Source: DASWHX01 sp036397995 | GTDB lineage: Bacteria > Bacteroidota > Bacteroidia > Cytophagales > Cyclobacteriaceae | Assembly (NCBI GenBank): GCA_036397995.1 | Contig: DASWHX010000046.1 | Location: forward strand, 1 to 64,000 | Direction: 5' to 3' | DNA: 64,000 nt | Part shown: in pieces, positions 1 to 7,683 of the stretch | Position numbering within the stretch: position 1 is the first letter of the stretch | How the letters are laid out: each line of letters starts with the position of its first letter | Notes under the pieces: generated by a model | What the model saw: the letters and a program-made list of their open reading frames with translations, nothing else | What the model was told of the DNA's origin: nothing | Databases searched by the model: none | Program-made: the position numbers and the translations under genes

Positions 1-118
1 TTACTGTTTAAAGGCCGTATATCCCGGTCCAAGGAAACTGGCGAGATGTTAATTAGGATTTTATCAATTGATTTTATTCTTCATTAATTTTACTTGACGA
101 AAGATATAATTGACCAAT

Positions 119-1000
119 ATGAATAAGGGAAACAAAGTAAGGTATGTAACCAATACTAAAATAGATTCGCTAATAAGCTTAATAGATACGCTAATCGGCA
201 CTATTGATTCAATCGGAAAAAGTTTTGAAGGAAAGTCGGAATCTGAATTAGGAATACTGAAATTAGTTTACTTAGATATTCTTAAAAGAACAGTTCCTAA
301 TCTTCATTCAATATGTATTTTGTTAGGACAATACAAAGCTTACAATCAATATAAAATTTCGATTTTTCTTTTACTTCGAACTTGCCTTTCAGATTCCTTA
401 CTAGGTTTATATTTATCAACCTACCGTATGGATAAAAATTCATTTGAAAATGAGGTAAATGTAATTGATAGATCATACTTTGTAGCAATGAAAAAATTTC
501 TGAAGGAGGAACCTCGCTATAAAATACCAGTCGCATCTGATACTGATCTAACTAAGGAATTTGAAAATAATTTTTCAAATTTAAGAAAAGGCCATCCAGA
601 GTTCTTTAAAAAAGATAAATCTCTTAAAAGTAATAAGGAGCTAAGATCAAGAAGTAAGAAGGAGTTATTTGCAATTAAACGTGGAGAAAAACCTGATATG
701 AGTTATTCTCCTACCGACGAGAACTTTTATCAGAGGCTGATTAAATTTAGAGCTTTAAAGGCATATGGATATATATACTTATTGATAAAGTTTTTTGCCC
801 AATATCACCACTATGCTTTTAAAACAAGGTCTCTAATTGAGAGCAATAGAGAATTTGAATTTAACAAGATTGTTTTGTCGATATCTTTCTTGTATGCAAC
901 AACAGATACCTTTGGAAATCTCCTTGATTTAGATAAAAAGTTGACGGCTCCTCTAAAAAAAAGAATTGAAGAGTTTTTGACATTTAAAACTAACTCTTAG
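119..1000 (+). CDS. Hypothetical protein, mostly helical, unknown function
   Basis: I do not recognise this 293-residue protein. The frame can open at a TTG at 110, but the ATG at 119 is conventional and only three codons shorter. It looks cytosolic: no signal peptide and no clear membrane helix. Hydrophobic helices lie around residues 40-110 (ISIFLLLRTCLSDSL at about 80-94) and again near 215-260, with a polar Lys/Arg-rich stretch at about 150-195. I see no cysteine cluster, nucleotide-binding loop or nuclease motif. It is AT-rich, stands alone, and converges on a small XRE regulator. The 116-base gap between them carries inverted repeats (1003-1081). The alternation of helical and basic segments resembles poorly characterised accessory proteins, but that is only an impression. 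Confidence 0.6.
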   Translation: MNKGNKVRYVTNTKIDSLISLIDTLIGTIDSIGKSFEGKSESELGILKLVYLDILKRTVPNLHSICILLGQYKAYNQYKISIFLLLRTCLSDSLLGLYLSTYRMDKNSFENEVNVIDRSYFVAMKKFLKEEPRYKIPVASDTDLTKEFENNFSNLRKGHPEFFKKDKSLKSNKELRSRSKKELFAIKRGEKPDMSYSPTDENFYQRLIKFRALKAYGYIYLLIKFFAQYHHYAFKTRSLIESNREFEFNKIVLSISFLYATTDTFGNLLDLDKKLTAPLKKRIEEFLTFKTNS

Positions 1001-1002
1001 CC

Positions 1003-1081
1003 TTGGTTGGTGTTTTGCGCAGGGTAAATGGGGTGGATTCACCAACCAACTTACCCAATAGGGACTCCTACGGAGTATCCC
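1003..1081. repeat. Nested and interlocking inverted repeats, possible pseudoknot
   Basis: TTGGTTGGTG (1003-1012) pairs with CACCAACCAA (1040-1049), and GGGTAA (1022-1027) pairs with TTACCC (1051-1056). Because the second pair interlocks with the first, the plus-strand RNA could form an H-type pseudoknot. A smaller hairpin GGTG/CACC (1032-1043) competes with it. A further hairpin, ACTCC TAC GGAGT, sits at 1064-1076 inside GGG...CCC. There is no U-run on either strand, so it is not a standard intrinsic terminator. It lies between the 3' ends of two convergent genes. Confidence 0.5.
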
Positions 1082-1116
1082 ACTAAAAATCCACGGCTCA
1101 TCACTTTTTTTCTTCT

Positions 1117-1323
1117 TCACTTCGTTGACACCAACAACTCCCTAACATTCACATTCAACACATTTGAGATCTGAACCAGCGTCTCCAGGGAAGGCTGCAT
1201 GTCGTTAGTGCACCAACGGGAAACGGTTGTAGCATTTTTTCCCAGTTTATCAGCAAGCCATTTGTTAGTCCTGCCTTGTTCAACTAACACAATCTTAATT
1301 CTATTAATTGCCCTTTTTGCCAT
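1117..1323 (-). CDS. Small XRE-family HTH transcriptional regulator
   Basis: This 68-residue protein is almost entirely one Cro/C1-type helix-turn-helix. Residues about 19-40 (TNKWLADKLGKNATTVSRW) give the two DNA-contacting helices, and the rest (PSLETLVQISNVLNVNVREL) is the usual four-to-five-helix completion. Such proteins act as dimeric DNA-binding repressors, often of their own promoter. It has no sensor or protease domain. The start is an ATG at 1321-1323 preceded by about 300 bases of very AT-rich DNA. No toxin-like partner sits directly beside it, so a toxin-antitoxin role is not supported. Confidence 0.85.
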   Translation of the reverse strand: MAKRAINRIKIVLVEQGRTNKWLADKLGKNATTVSRWCTNDMQPSLETLVQISNVLNVNVRELLVSTK

Positions 1324-1641
1324 CTTGATGCACTTATAATTAATTAGAATATCCTTTTACATCAAATATATAGTCTGAGAATCAAACAGTTAGATTGTGT
1401 AAAAGACTAATAGAATAGCGTTATTATTAATTAATATGTCGAATAAAATAATTTTAATATATATTTGAACTATTGTATGAACCTTTTGTATTGTTATTGA
1501 AAACTCAATTCCAGCCGGCTGAATGAACTTAAAAACCGCTAACTATCCACATAAAACTCCCTTTCGTCCCATGGTAGAGAAAAGCCTGGTCATCCGGCTC
1601 CAGGCCTTCCTCAGAAACACACAAAACCTCTTTTAGAAAAT
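1324..1641. other. AT-rich intergenic region with one hairpin
   Basis: These 318 bases hold no convincing gene. The first 180 bases are very AT-rich and should contain the promoter of the XRE gene, though I see no clear TAnnTTTG box. The only distinct structure is the 27-base hairpin at 1582-1608. An opposing 67-codon frame at 1529-1732 overlaps the next gene and looks like a shadow. Confidence 0.5.
1582..1608. repeat. 27-nt hairpin, first of a pair flanking a small gene
   Basis: GCCTGG (1584-1589) pairs with CCAGGC (1600-1605), bounded by AAGCC and GGCCTT. Read on the minus strand it is followed by TTTTCTC, so it may be a weak minus-strand terminator. A hairpin of the same length and boundaries lies at 1851-1877. 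Confidence 0.45.
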
Positions 1642-1839
1642 ATGAGATACGTAGATCTACCAGAAAGCGAATTCCAAAAACTACTACAGCAAATTGAAGA
1701 AGATTGCGATGAATACGGTGATGATACACCACTGTTAACCCTTCAGCAAGTCATACTGGAAGAACTACGCCAAAAGCTCGAAGAAGATAAAATGAAATGG
1801 AAAAAGTTCCCGGTCTGGAACCTCTTTAAACGACAATGA
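1642..1839 (+). CDS. Small acidic hypothetical protein
   Basis: A 65-residue protein that I do not recognise. The first 35 residues are acidic (QQIEEDCDEYGDDTP) and the C-terminal 30 are basic and probably form an amphipathic helix (VILEELRQKLEEDK). There is one cysteine and no signal peptide. It starts at an ATG with a purine-rich stretch before it. It sits between two look-alike hairpins (1582-1608 and 1851-1877). The reading frame is short, so there is some chance that it is not a gene. Confidence 0.4.
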   Translation: MRYVDLPESEFQKLLQQIEEDCDEYGDDTPLLTLQQVILEELRQKLEEDKMKWKKFPVWNLFKRQ

Positions 1840-1850
1840 TCCACAAAAAA

Positions 1851-1877
1851 AAGCCAGGGCTCATACGCCCCGGCCTT
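1851..1877 (-). terminator. Intrinsic terminator on the minus strand
   Basis: On the minus strand this reads AAGGCCGGGGC, a short loop, then GCCCTGGC followed by eight T. The stem pairs GGGC with GCCC and GGC with GCC around one mismatch. It is well placed to end transcription of the exported protein gene at 2153-2794, leaving a 3' untranslated region of about 275 bases. The plus strand lacks a U-run. Confidence 0.6.
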
Positions 1878-2152
1878 CATTTAAAACATGATAATTTATT
1901 CAATGTGCAATGTATATATTTTTTGAATATCCACAATAGAAAGATTATCCCAAAAACTGGTAATATATTTTCGTCTCAGCGACATCAATAGATTAATAAT
2001 TGGACCTCCAAAAAAAGGATAAATCCCAAAACTATACGAGTCTCATACTAGGCATCACATAAAACTCAATCTCCTGATTGACAACACATATCCAAATTAC
2101 TCAATAAACAATAAATCCAGCAAAGTTTCTCTGCCCATATGAACACCCACTT
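1878..2152. other. Noncoding stretch, likely 3' untranslated region
   Basis: About 275 AT-rich bases lie between the minus-strand terminator and the stop codon of the next minus-strand gene. I see no open frame of note, no tRNA and no repeat here. Confidence 0.4.
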
Positions 2153-2794
2153 TCACATATACTTCGATCTCCAAAGCCGGTAATAGCGTGTATCAATATT
2201 TTTCAGAATTTCAAAAATAGCACCCGCCCAATAATTTCGGATGCCAAATCCGGATGGTTGGCCGCGAAGACGTTCTGATAACAAAACTTCTTTATTAGTC
2301 ATGTTAAGCACAATTACGTGAAAATACGCCTCTGTGTCGATCTTATTCAATGACTCTGCAATGAAGACAATTCCAATCCCGACTTCACCTTCCAAATCAT
2401 AAGATTCAATAATTTGCCGGATGTCATCCTTTCTGAAATACTTCGGACTGTAGGTCAACATGTTGTCAGTATCAGCTTTGGCATTGCGAGCCATAACCAT
2501 ATTAATATTAATTTCTAAATCCGGCCGGCGAAAAAATTCTTTTAAATTATACTTATCGGGTTCGTTCATTAGCAGCCTGTTCCAGCTTGGGAAATAATCA
2601 ATCTGCAAATCTCCGGGATCCTTCGGGCCGTGCCCGCCAAAATGAGAGAAGTCTCCAACTAACTGCACCTGGGAAAAATCAATACCCAGCCAGGCAACCG
2701 GATAATTGTGTCCGGTAAAAAAATCTTCAATGGTTTGCCCGTATCCTGAAACACTTACAGTTAAAAAAGTGAGTATGGTAATTATCTTTCTCAT
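2153..2794 (-). CDS. Exported protein of unknown function
   Basis: A 213-residue protein that I do not recognise. The ATG at 2792-2794 was preferred over the one 36 bases upstream because it starts a clean signal peptide: MRK, a hydrophobic core (IITILTFLTVSVSG) and a likely cleavage after YGQ at about residue 20. The mature part has mixed alpha/beta character, with hydrophobic strands such as VGIGIVFIAESL and AYFHVIVLNMT, and no cysteine. It probably acts in the periplasm or on the outer membrane. A minus-strand terminator at 1851-1877 lies downstream. Confidence 0.7.
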   Translation of the reverse strand: MRKIITILTFLTVSVSGYGQTIEDFFTGHNYPVAWLGIDFSQVQLVGDFSHFGGHGPKDPGDLQIDYFPSWNRLLMNEPDKYNLKEFFRRPDLEININMVMARNAKADTDNMLTYSPKYFRKDDIRQIIESYDLEGEVGIGIVFIAESLNKIDTEAYFHVIVLNMTNKEVLLSERLRGQPSGFGIRNYWAGAIFEILKNIDTRYYRLWRSKYM

Positions 2795-2914
2795 GAGTCG
2801 AATGATTTTCTGGTTCTGATGAATTTCCAAATCTTAATTTCATAAAATTAATTTATCTTGGCTTAAGATGATAGTTTTTGGTTTTAAATAACGGACAATA
2901 TTTACAGATTGCTG

Positions 2915-3262
2915 ATGGAACAATTTAAAAAGCGTGATATCAAATTAAAAGGTTGGGATACGGAGAATAATCTCTTAATGCGGCTAAACTCTATTGATTG
3001 CAAAAAAGGACTCCTGTACAAAGAACATTTTCTGCTTTTACAATACACAGGTCTTCTTGATAAATCTGAAAATGAGGTTTATGATGGAGACATACTTCTA
3101 ATCGCTTCAAAAAAATTTCTTGTGTTTTGGGACTCCGAGCGTTCTGGCTGGGGACTGGCAGAAAATCCGCAATTGAAAAATAAAAAACCGCTGCTTGCGA
3201 GGGATGTATCCAAATCGACCAGACTCTGCAGCTTCCTCGAATCCCCGCAATCTTTCGGGTGA
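2915..3262 (+). CDS. YopX-like protein
   Basis: A 115-residue protein that resembles the YopX family, proteins found mostly in phages and mobile elements of Firmicutes and Bacteroidota. The family hallmark is a stretch like QYTGLxDKxxxEVYDGD. Here QYTGLLDKSENEVYDGDILL occupies about residues 45-64, followed by a short beta strand (FLVFWDSERSGWGL). The function of the family is unknown. The ATG at 2915 is preferred over a TTG six bases earlier. It is followed by a small cysteine-containing gene in the same direction. The assignment rests on the motif only. Confidence 0.65.
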   Translation: MEQFKKRDIKLKGWDTENNLLMRLNSIDCKKGLLYKEHFLLLQYTGLLDKSENEVYDGDILLIASKKFLVFWDSERSGWGLAENPQLKNKKPLLARDVSKSTRLCSFLESPQSFG

Positions 3263-3314
3263 CGGGTTACTAAACCATACTAAACCAGGATTAATTTAAA
3301 ATGTCAACCCCAAA

Positions 3315-3590
3315 ATGGTGAGAGTTACTTTTAATAACGATACCGGGAAAGAATTGGAGGATTTTGTTATTCGTGATCTAAGAGACTCAATTATCAGGGA
3401 ACTGGAAGGTCTAAAATGTGCTAAATGTAAAAAGGATAGTCAAGTACGGGTAACTCTTAGAAAGAATAAACTAAACGGGATGAGGGTAACTGTGAATGCG
3501 TGCTGTGAGGAATTCAATCAAGAAATTAGTGAAGTCTTGTTACTCAACCACCCTGCCTCTCCTAGCCCAATTTCTTCTCAATATACTTAA
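3315..3590 (+). CDS. Small Cys-containing hypothetical protein
   Basis: A 91-residue protein of unknown function. Residues 35-38 form CxxC (CAKC) and residues 63-64 are CC, an arrangement that could bind one zinc ion. Between them lies a basic beta-like stretch (VRVTLRKNKLNGMRVTV). Its last 29 bases overlap the 3' end of the acyl carrier protein gene on the other strand. It lies 52 bases after the YopX-like gene and may share its transcript. Confidence 0.5.
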   Translation: MVRVTFNNDTGKELEDFVIRDLRDSIIRELEGLKCAKCKKDSQVRVTLRKNKLNGMRVTVNACCEEFNQEISEVLLLNHPASPSPISSQYT

Positions 3591-3798
3591 CCGCTTCATT
3601 TACGGTTTGCAACTGTTCAGCGTCATTATCCGGGATTCGGATATTAAAAGCCTGCTCAAATTCCATCACTAACTCCGCGTAATCCAACGAGTCAATTCCG
3701 AGGTCTTTTATAAGATTGGCGTCTGGTGTGACTTCTGTGGGTGCAATACCTAATTTTTCAACCAGAATTTCAGTTACTTTAACGCGAACGTCTAGCAT
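3562..3798 (-). CDS. acpP: Acyl carrier protein
   Basis: A 78-residue acidic four-helix protein. The GIDSLDYAELV motif puts the phosphopantetheine attachment serine at residue 37. It carries acyl chains as thioesters for fatty acid or related synthesis. Length and motif match the type II fatty acid ACP, but the usual neighbours (fabF, fabG, rnc, fabD) are absent. It may therefore be a second, dedicated ACP, and the symbol should be read as family-level. It lies 68 bases downstream of the kinase gene at 3867-5213 on the same strand and could be read with it. Confidence 0.9.
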   Translation of the reverse strand: MLDVRVKVTEILVEKLGIAPTEVTPDANLIKDLGIDSLDYAELVMEFEQAFNIRIPDNDAEQLQTVNEAVKYIEKKLG

Positions 3799-3866
3799 AA
3801 AGGGTGAGTTAATAAATCCGGTGGTAAAACTATAAAAACTTTACTTATTTAAAAATGTCTCCCGGG

Positions 3867-5213
3867 TTAGAACTTAAGCGAAAATTCAGTCCCTTCATCA
3901 AGTTTTGATTTAACGGTTATTGAACCCTGATGTTGTCTCATTATTTGACGGGAAAGGCTTAATCCGATACCAGACCCACTCTTCTTAGTTGTGTAGAAAG
4001 GAATAAATATCCGTTGCAAAGCTTCTTCATCAATTCCTGAACCATTGTCTTTGACCGAAATCACGGGCCTTCCTTTGTCTGTTTTATAGGCTCGCATTTC
4101 AATGATCCGCTCGTTTTGTTCATCGAATGCCTGAATGGAATTCTTAATCAGATTTATGAGGACCTGCTCAATCAATTCTTTATCTGCATTTATTTTTAGA
4201 TCAGCCGGCTGCAAAGATTTAATGAAATAAATTTTATTTTGATCCAGTTCTTTTTGCATGAGAGTACCGATTTCATCCAGCATTTGTGTGACCTTAATAG
4301 TTTTGAGTTTTGGTTTGGGGGTATGAGTCAAATTTCTAAAATCCTGGATAAACCGGATTAGTCCCTGGCTTCGCTTTTGAATAGTCTGAACTGCAAGTTG
4401 CATATCTTCAAATTGTTCCCCATTCAGTTTGGAGGTTTTTATCTGCGATTCGATTTCAGATTCAACGGTTGCAGCAAGGGATTGAATGGGTGTGATCGAA
4501 TTCATGATTTCGTGAGTTAAAACTCTCACAAGATTTTGCCAGGCTTCCATTTCTTTTTCTTCAAGTTCGGAATGAATATTTTGCAGACTCACGAGTTTAT
4601 ATTCTTTTCCTCTCAGATTTAATTCTATGGCATACACCGCAAGTTGAATCAGGTCTCCTCCAACTTCGAGTTTTATTAAGTCCCTGCCACCTGTTTTTAA
4701 TCTCAGAATGATATCTACAAGGTTTTCATTCAAAGATTTCAGTTCACGAATATTAACCAGGTTAGAAACACGCAATACTTTTTTTGCGGCCGCATTCATG
4801 ATCTGAATCTGTCCGGAATCTTTCTCAAAGGTTATCAGTCCGATTCCAACGTGCTGCACAATATTTTTCATATATTGATAATCCGCTTCTTTCTCCCGGC
4901 GCACTGATTTAAACTTCAATATGATTTTATTAAACTCCTGGTTGATTTTATTCAGAGGCTCCGCATCTTCAGAAGTTGTGAATGATGCGGTATCATCATC
5001 AAATTCAATAGAGTCAAGGAATGAAGCAATTTCGGAATTTTTCTTATCAAGAAATTTAATAAGCGATATTAGCTGAATCACTAAAAGAAATAAGAATAGT
5101 ATGGGAGTAAGAAAAATGTTGTCACCCCCCAGAGTTTCATAAAGTAAAATAGAAGTGGTTATTATCAAAAGAATTCTGATAATAACCGTTGATTTAAATT
5201 TCTTAGAGTCCAT
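3867..5213 (-). CDS. NtrY-type sensor histidine kinase
   Basis: A 448-residue membrane histidine kinase. Two hydrophobic segments (about residues 10-25 and 34-52) anchor it with almost no periplasmic loop, so it probably senses a cytoplasmic or membrane signal. A PAS-like region spans about 110-215. The H-box LTHEIMNSITP places the phosphorylated His at 234. The ATPase domain has the N-box NLIKNSIQAF, DNGSGI and a GSGIGLSLSRQI G2 box. It overlaps the response regulator gene by 11 bases, so the two are surely cotranscribed and form a phosphorelay. The domain plan is that of Bacteroidota NtrY-like kinases. The signal is unknown. Confidence 0.9.
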   Translation of the reverse strand: MDSKKFKSTVIIRILLIITTSILLYETLGGDNIFLTPILFLFLLVIQLISLIKFLDKKNSEIASFLDSIEFDDDTASFTTSEDAEPLNKINQEFNKIILKFKSVRREKEADYQYMKNIVQHVGIGLITFEKDSGQIQIMNAAAKKVLRVSNLVNIRELKSLNENLVDIILRLKTGGRDLIKLEVGGDLIQLAVYAIELNLRGKEYKLVSLQNIHSELEEKEMEAWQNLVRVLTHEIMNSITPIQSLAATVESEIESQIKTSKLNGEQFEDMQLAVQTIQKRSQGLIRFIQDFRNLTHTPKPKLKTIKVTQMLDEIGTLMQKELDQNKIYFIKSLQPADLKINADKELIEQVLINLIKNSIQAFDEQNERIIEMRAYKTDKGRPVISVKDNGSGIDEEALQRIFIPFYTTKKSGSGIGLSLSRQIMRQHQGSITVKSKLDEGTEFSLKF

Positions 5214-6582
5214 GCTTTTCCAGCCTCCTGTAAAGAGAAGCTCGTGTTAAGCCTAATTCTTTAGCAGCTTTTGAGATGTTTCCGTCAAATTTGTTTATGG
5301 CCTTAAGAATAACCTGTTTCTCAACTTCATCCAGGTTGTAATTATCAGATTGATCAGTTGTATTTATTTGTGCATGATTCAGGAAGAAAAATGCGTCCGG
5401 ATTAATTGTATCTCCATCGCTCATAATCACCGCTCTTTCAATAGCATGCTGAAGTTCACGTACATTTCCCGGCCACGAATATTTTTGTAATTTTTTTATC
5501 GCGCTTTCTGAAATTCTTATCCCGGGCTTTCGATATTTTTTTCCATAGTTCTGAATAAAGTGCTCCGCAAGCATAGGAATGTCTTCTTCTCTATCGCGAA
5601 GCGGTGGCAGGTGAATTTCTACGGTGTTTATTCTGTAGAGCAAGTCTTGACGGAATTTGTTTTCTTTTACCATTTCCAGGATTGGCAAGTTAGTAGCGCA
5701 AATTAATCGGATGTCTATAGAAACCGGCTGGTTAGTACCCACTCGAATAATTTCTCTTTTCTGAAGTACACTGAGCAATTTTGATTGTAAAGGAAGGCTG
5801 AGATTTCCAATTTCATCAAGAAACAAAGTTCCCTTGTTGGCGATTTCAAATCTTCCCGGTCTATCTTCCTTCGCATCGGTAAAAGAACCCCTTTTGTGTC
5901 CAAATAATTCGCTTTCGAACAAGGTCTCTGTAACGGCTCCCATATCAACGCCAATAAATACATTGTCTTTTCTTAATGAACGCTGATGAATTGCCCGGGC
6001 CACCAACTCCTTACCTGTACCATTCTCTCCCAGGATTAACACATTGGCTTCGGTGGCGGCCACTTTTTCAATCAGGTCAAAAATTTTTTTGATCGCTGAA
6101 CTGTTGCCGAGTATGTCTTTAAAGGGTTGGTTTATATCTTCTTCGAGTTGCTTTTTCGCTTTTCTGAGTTGGTCCACTTCTCTGTAAGACTGCCTCAATT
6201 TAATCGCTGATGATAAAGTGGCCAGAAGCTTTTCATTTTGCCATGGCTTAAGTATGAAATCTGTTGCACCTTCCTTTAATGCTTTTACAGCCATCTCCAC
6301 ATCACCAAACGCGGTTATCAACACCACCACCGCATTCGGATCTTTGTGGGTTATCTCTTTCAGCCAATAAAAGCCTTCCTTGCCACTTGTCGTGTCCTTG
6401 CTGAAATTCATATCCAGCAGAATCACATCATAAGTGTCATTGTTAAGCAGGAATGGAATTTTCTTAGGGTTCTTTTCTATGATAACCTGATGGGCGTGTT
6501 TTTTCAACAAAAGTTTCGCTGCCAACAACACATCTTCATCATCATCAATAATAAGGATTTTACCGAGTGCTTTTTCTTCCAC
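5203..6582 (-). CDS. NtrX/NtrC-type sigma-54-dependent response regulator
   Basis: A 459-residue activator with three domains: receiver (1-125, acidic pocket D13-D15, phosphoacceptor D57), AAA+ sigma-54 interaction domain (about 155-385, Walker A GENGTGKE, Walker B GTLFLDEIG) and a Fis-type helix-turn-helix at the C-terminus (ISKAAKELGLTRASLYRRL). Phosphorylation by the downstream-encoded kinase should allow it to drive open-complex formation by RpoN polymerase. The usual GAFTGA loop that contacts sigma-54 reads GSFTDA. The gene starts at an ATG facing a 440-base intergenic region. It is the first gene of the regulator-kinase operon. Confidence 0.92.
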   Translation of the reverse strand: MEEKALGKILIIDDDEDVLLAAKLLLKKHAHQVIIEKNPKKIPFLLNNDTYDVILLDMNFSKDTTSGKEGFYWLKEITHKDPNAVVVLITAFGDVEMAVKALKEGATDFILKPWQNEKLLATLSSAIKLRQSYREVDQLRKAKKQLEEDINQPFKDILGNSSAIKKIFDLIEKVAATEANVLILGENGTGKELVARAIHQRSLRKDNVFIGVDMGAVTETLFESELFGHKRGSFTDAKEDRPGRFEIANKGTLFLDEIGNLSLPLQSKLLSVLQKREIIRVGTNQPVSIDIRLICATNLPILEMVKENKFRQDLLYRINTVEIHLPPLRDREEDIPMLAEHFIQNYGKKYRKPGIRISESAIKKLQKYSWPGNVRELQHAIERAVIMSDGDTINPDAFFFLNHAQINTTDQSDNYNLDEVEKQVILKAINKFDGNISKAAKELGLTRASLYRRLEKHGL

Positions 6583-6905
6583 GTCTTTAATTCGGGTTTA
6601 CAGGTTTTCTGAATTTCAATAAAAATTATGCCACCTGATGTAACTTACACTAAGTCAGCATGTTAATAAAACAATTTGATCAGATTGAAGACCTTAACAT
6701 TACAAAGAGTGTCTCAAAATCGGACACAATTTAGATAAAATTCAAATACAAATGGCGATAATTACTAAGGGATATTTCCTGCAATCGGGTGGGGAAAGAA
6801 TTAATAAAGATTGTATTTTCATTAATTTAAAGAAATATTATATTGCATTGTTGTTATTGGATGAACAATAATTAGTCCTATTTATTTTGAGTTTTTGACC
6901 TTGGG
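6583..6905. other. AT-rich intergenic region upstream of a terminator hairpin
   Basis: No gene is visible here. The region must contain the minus-strand promoter of the regulator-kinase operon. On the plus strand a weak promoter-like stretch (TTGG near 6857 and TATTTTG near 6886) precedes the hairpin at 6906-6927. A short plus-strand RNA is possible but not shown. Confidence 0.35.
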
Positions 6906-6935
6906 GGCATCGTTTGAACACGATGCCTCTTTTTA
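6906..6935 (+). terminator. Intrinsic terminator-like hairpin
   Basis: GGCATCG (6906-6912) pairs perfectly with CGATGCC (6921-6927) around an 8-base loop, followed by TCTTTTT. It has the form of a plus-strand intrinsic terminator, yet no plus-strand gene lies upstream for more than 5 kb. It could end a small RNA or act in the leader of the LuxR-type gene that starts at 7024. Confidence 0.65.
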
Positions 6936-7023
6936 TTGTCCAAAGTTGCTCTTTCGTTGATTATTTCGATATGTGGCAGTGATTTTGCGGTACTTTCTTA
7001 TCTACACCTCAAAATTGCTGCCT

Positions 7024-7683
7024 ATGATAATAACCTCTACGACTGAACAAAAAAATCCAAACTACCATCCCATCAAATTAGCGCTTATCCAGCATGACAT
7101 TCTGCAAAGAAAGTTATTCAAAAGATTGCTGGAATCCCTGCAAAGGTTCCAGGAAATCAGAAGTTATTCAACTTGCGAAGAGTTGATTAAATTATCTGAT
7201 TCCGAAAGGCCGGATGTAATTGTTATTGATCCGGAATCTCATTTTATTGGTTTGACTGAGTCCTTCAGAAAGGTTAAACGACAATTGCCGTCAGCAAATA
7301 TTGTTATGGTAATTGACGATGAGAGTGACTTCGTATTTGATGCTCTGAATTCCGGAGTTTGTGGTTTCATCAGGAGGGGATCAACGAAAGATGAAATTCT
7401 GAATGCCGTGGTTGAGGCGGCTAACGGGGGAGCTCCGCTCACATCAAAAATTGCCAGAATGGTTGTAGAATCATTCCAGAAAAATCTGGAGACACCATTA
7501 ACTGCGCGAGAAACTGAAGTAATGGAATTGCTGTCAAGAGGGAAAAGTTATTCGATAATTGCGGATGAATTATTTATTCATAAAGAAACGGTTAAAAGTC
7601 ATATAAAAAACATCTACGTAAAACTTAAAGTAAAAAGCAAGGCGGAGGCAATTGACAGGGCGATGAAAGACAGACTTATTTAG
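7024..7683 (+). CDS. LuxR/NarL-type response regulator with atypical receiver
   Basis: A 219-residue regulator: receiver-like domain (about 17-140) and a C-terminal LuxR-type helix-turn-helix (LTARETEVMELLSRGKSYSI, then KETVKSHIKNIYVKL). The ATG at 7024 is preferred over a start 51 bases upstream, which adds a hydrophobic tail not typical of the family. D69 (VIVIDP) fits the phosphoacceptor position, but the acidic pair at the first strand is reduced to a single D25 (LIQHD) and the conserved lysine near 117 is arginine. It may work without ordinary phosphorylation. No kinase lies beside it on this strand. Its 3' end overlaps lpxH by 8 bases. Confidence 0.88.
   Translation: MIITSTTEQKNPNYHPIKLALIQHDILQRKLFKRLLESLQRFQEIRSYSTCEELIKLSDSERPDVIVIDPESHFIGLTESFRKVKRQLPSANIVMVIDDESDFVFDALNSGVCGFIRRGSTKDEILNAVVEAANGGAPLTSKIARMVVESFQKNLETPLTARETEVMELLSRGKSYSIIADELFIHKETVKSHIKNIYVKLKVKSKAEAIDRAMKDRLI

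Noticed and set aside
110..1081. Type III toxin-antitoxin system (protein plus RNA pseudoknot)
   Set aside because: Known systems have tandem RNA repeats upstream of the toxin gene. Here a single structure lies downstream and the protein shows no ToxN-like features that I can see.
1529..1732. 67-codon minus-strand frame
   Set aside because: It overlaps the more plausible plus-strand gene at 1642 and its product has no family-like features.
1117..1839. XRE regulator with the small acidic protein as a toxin-antitoxin pair
   Set aside because: The genes are on opposite strands, 318 bases apart, and the small protein has no toxin motif.
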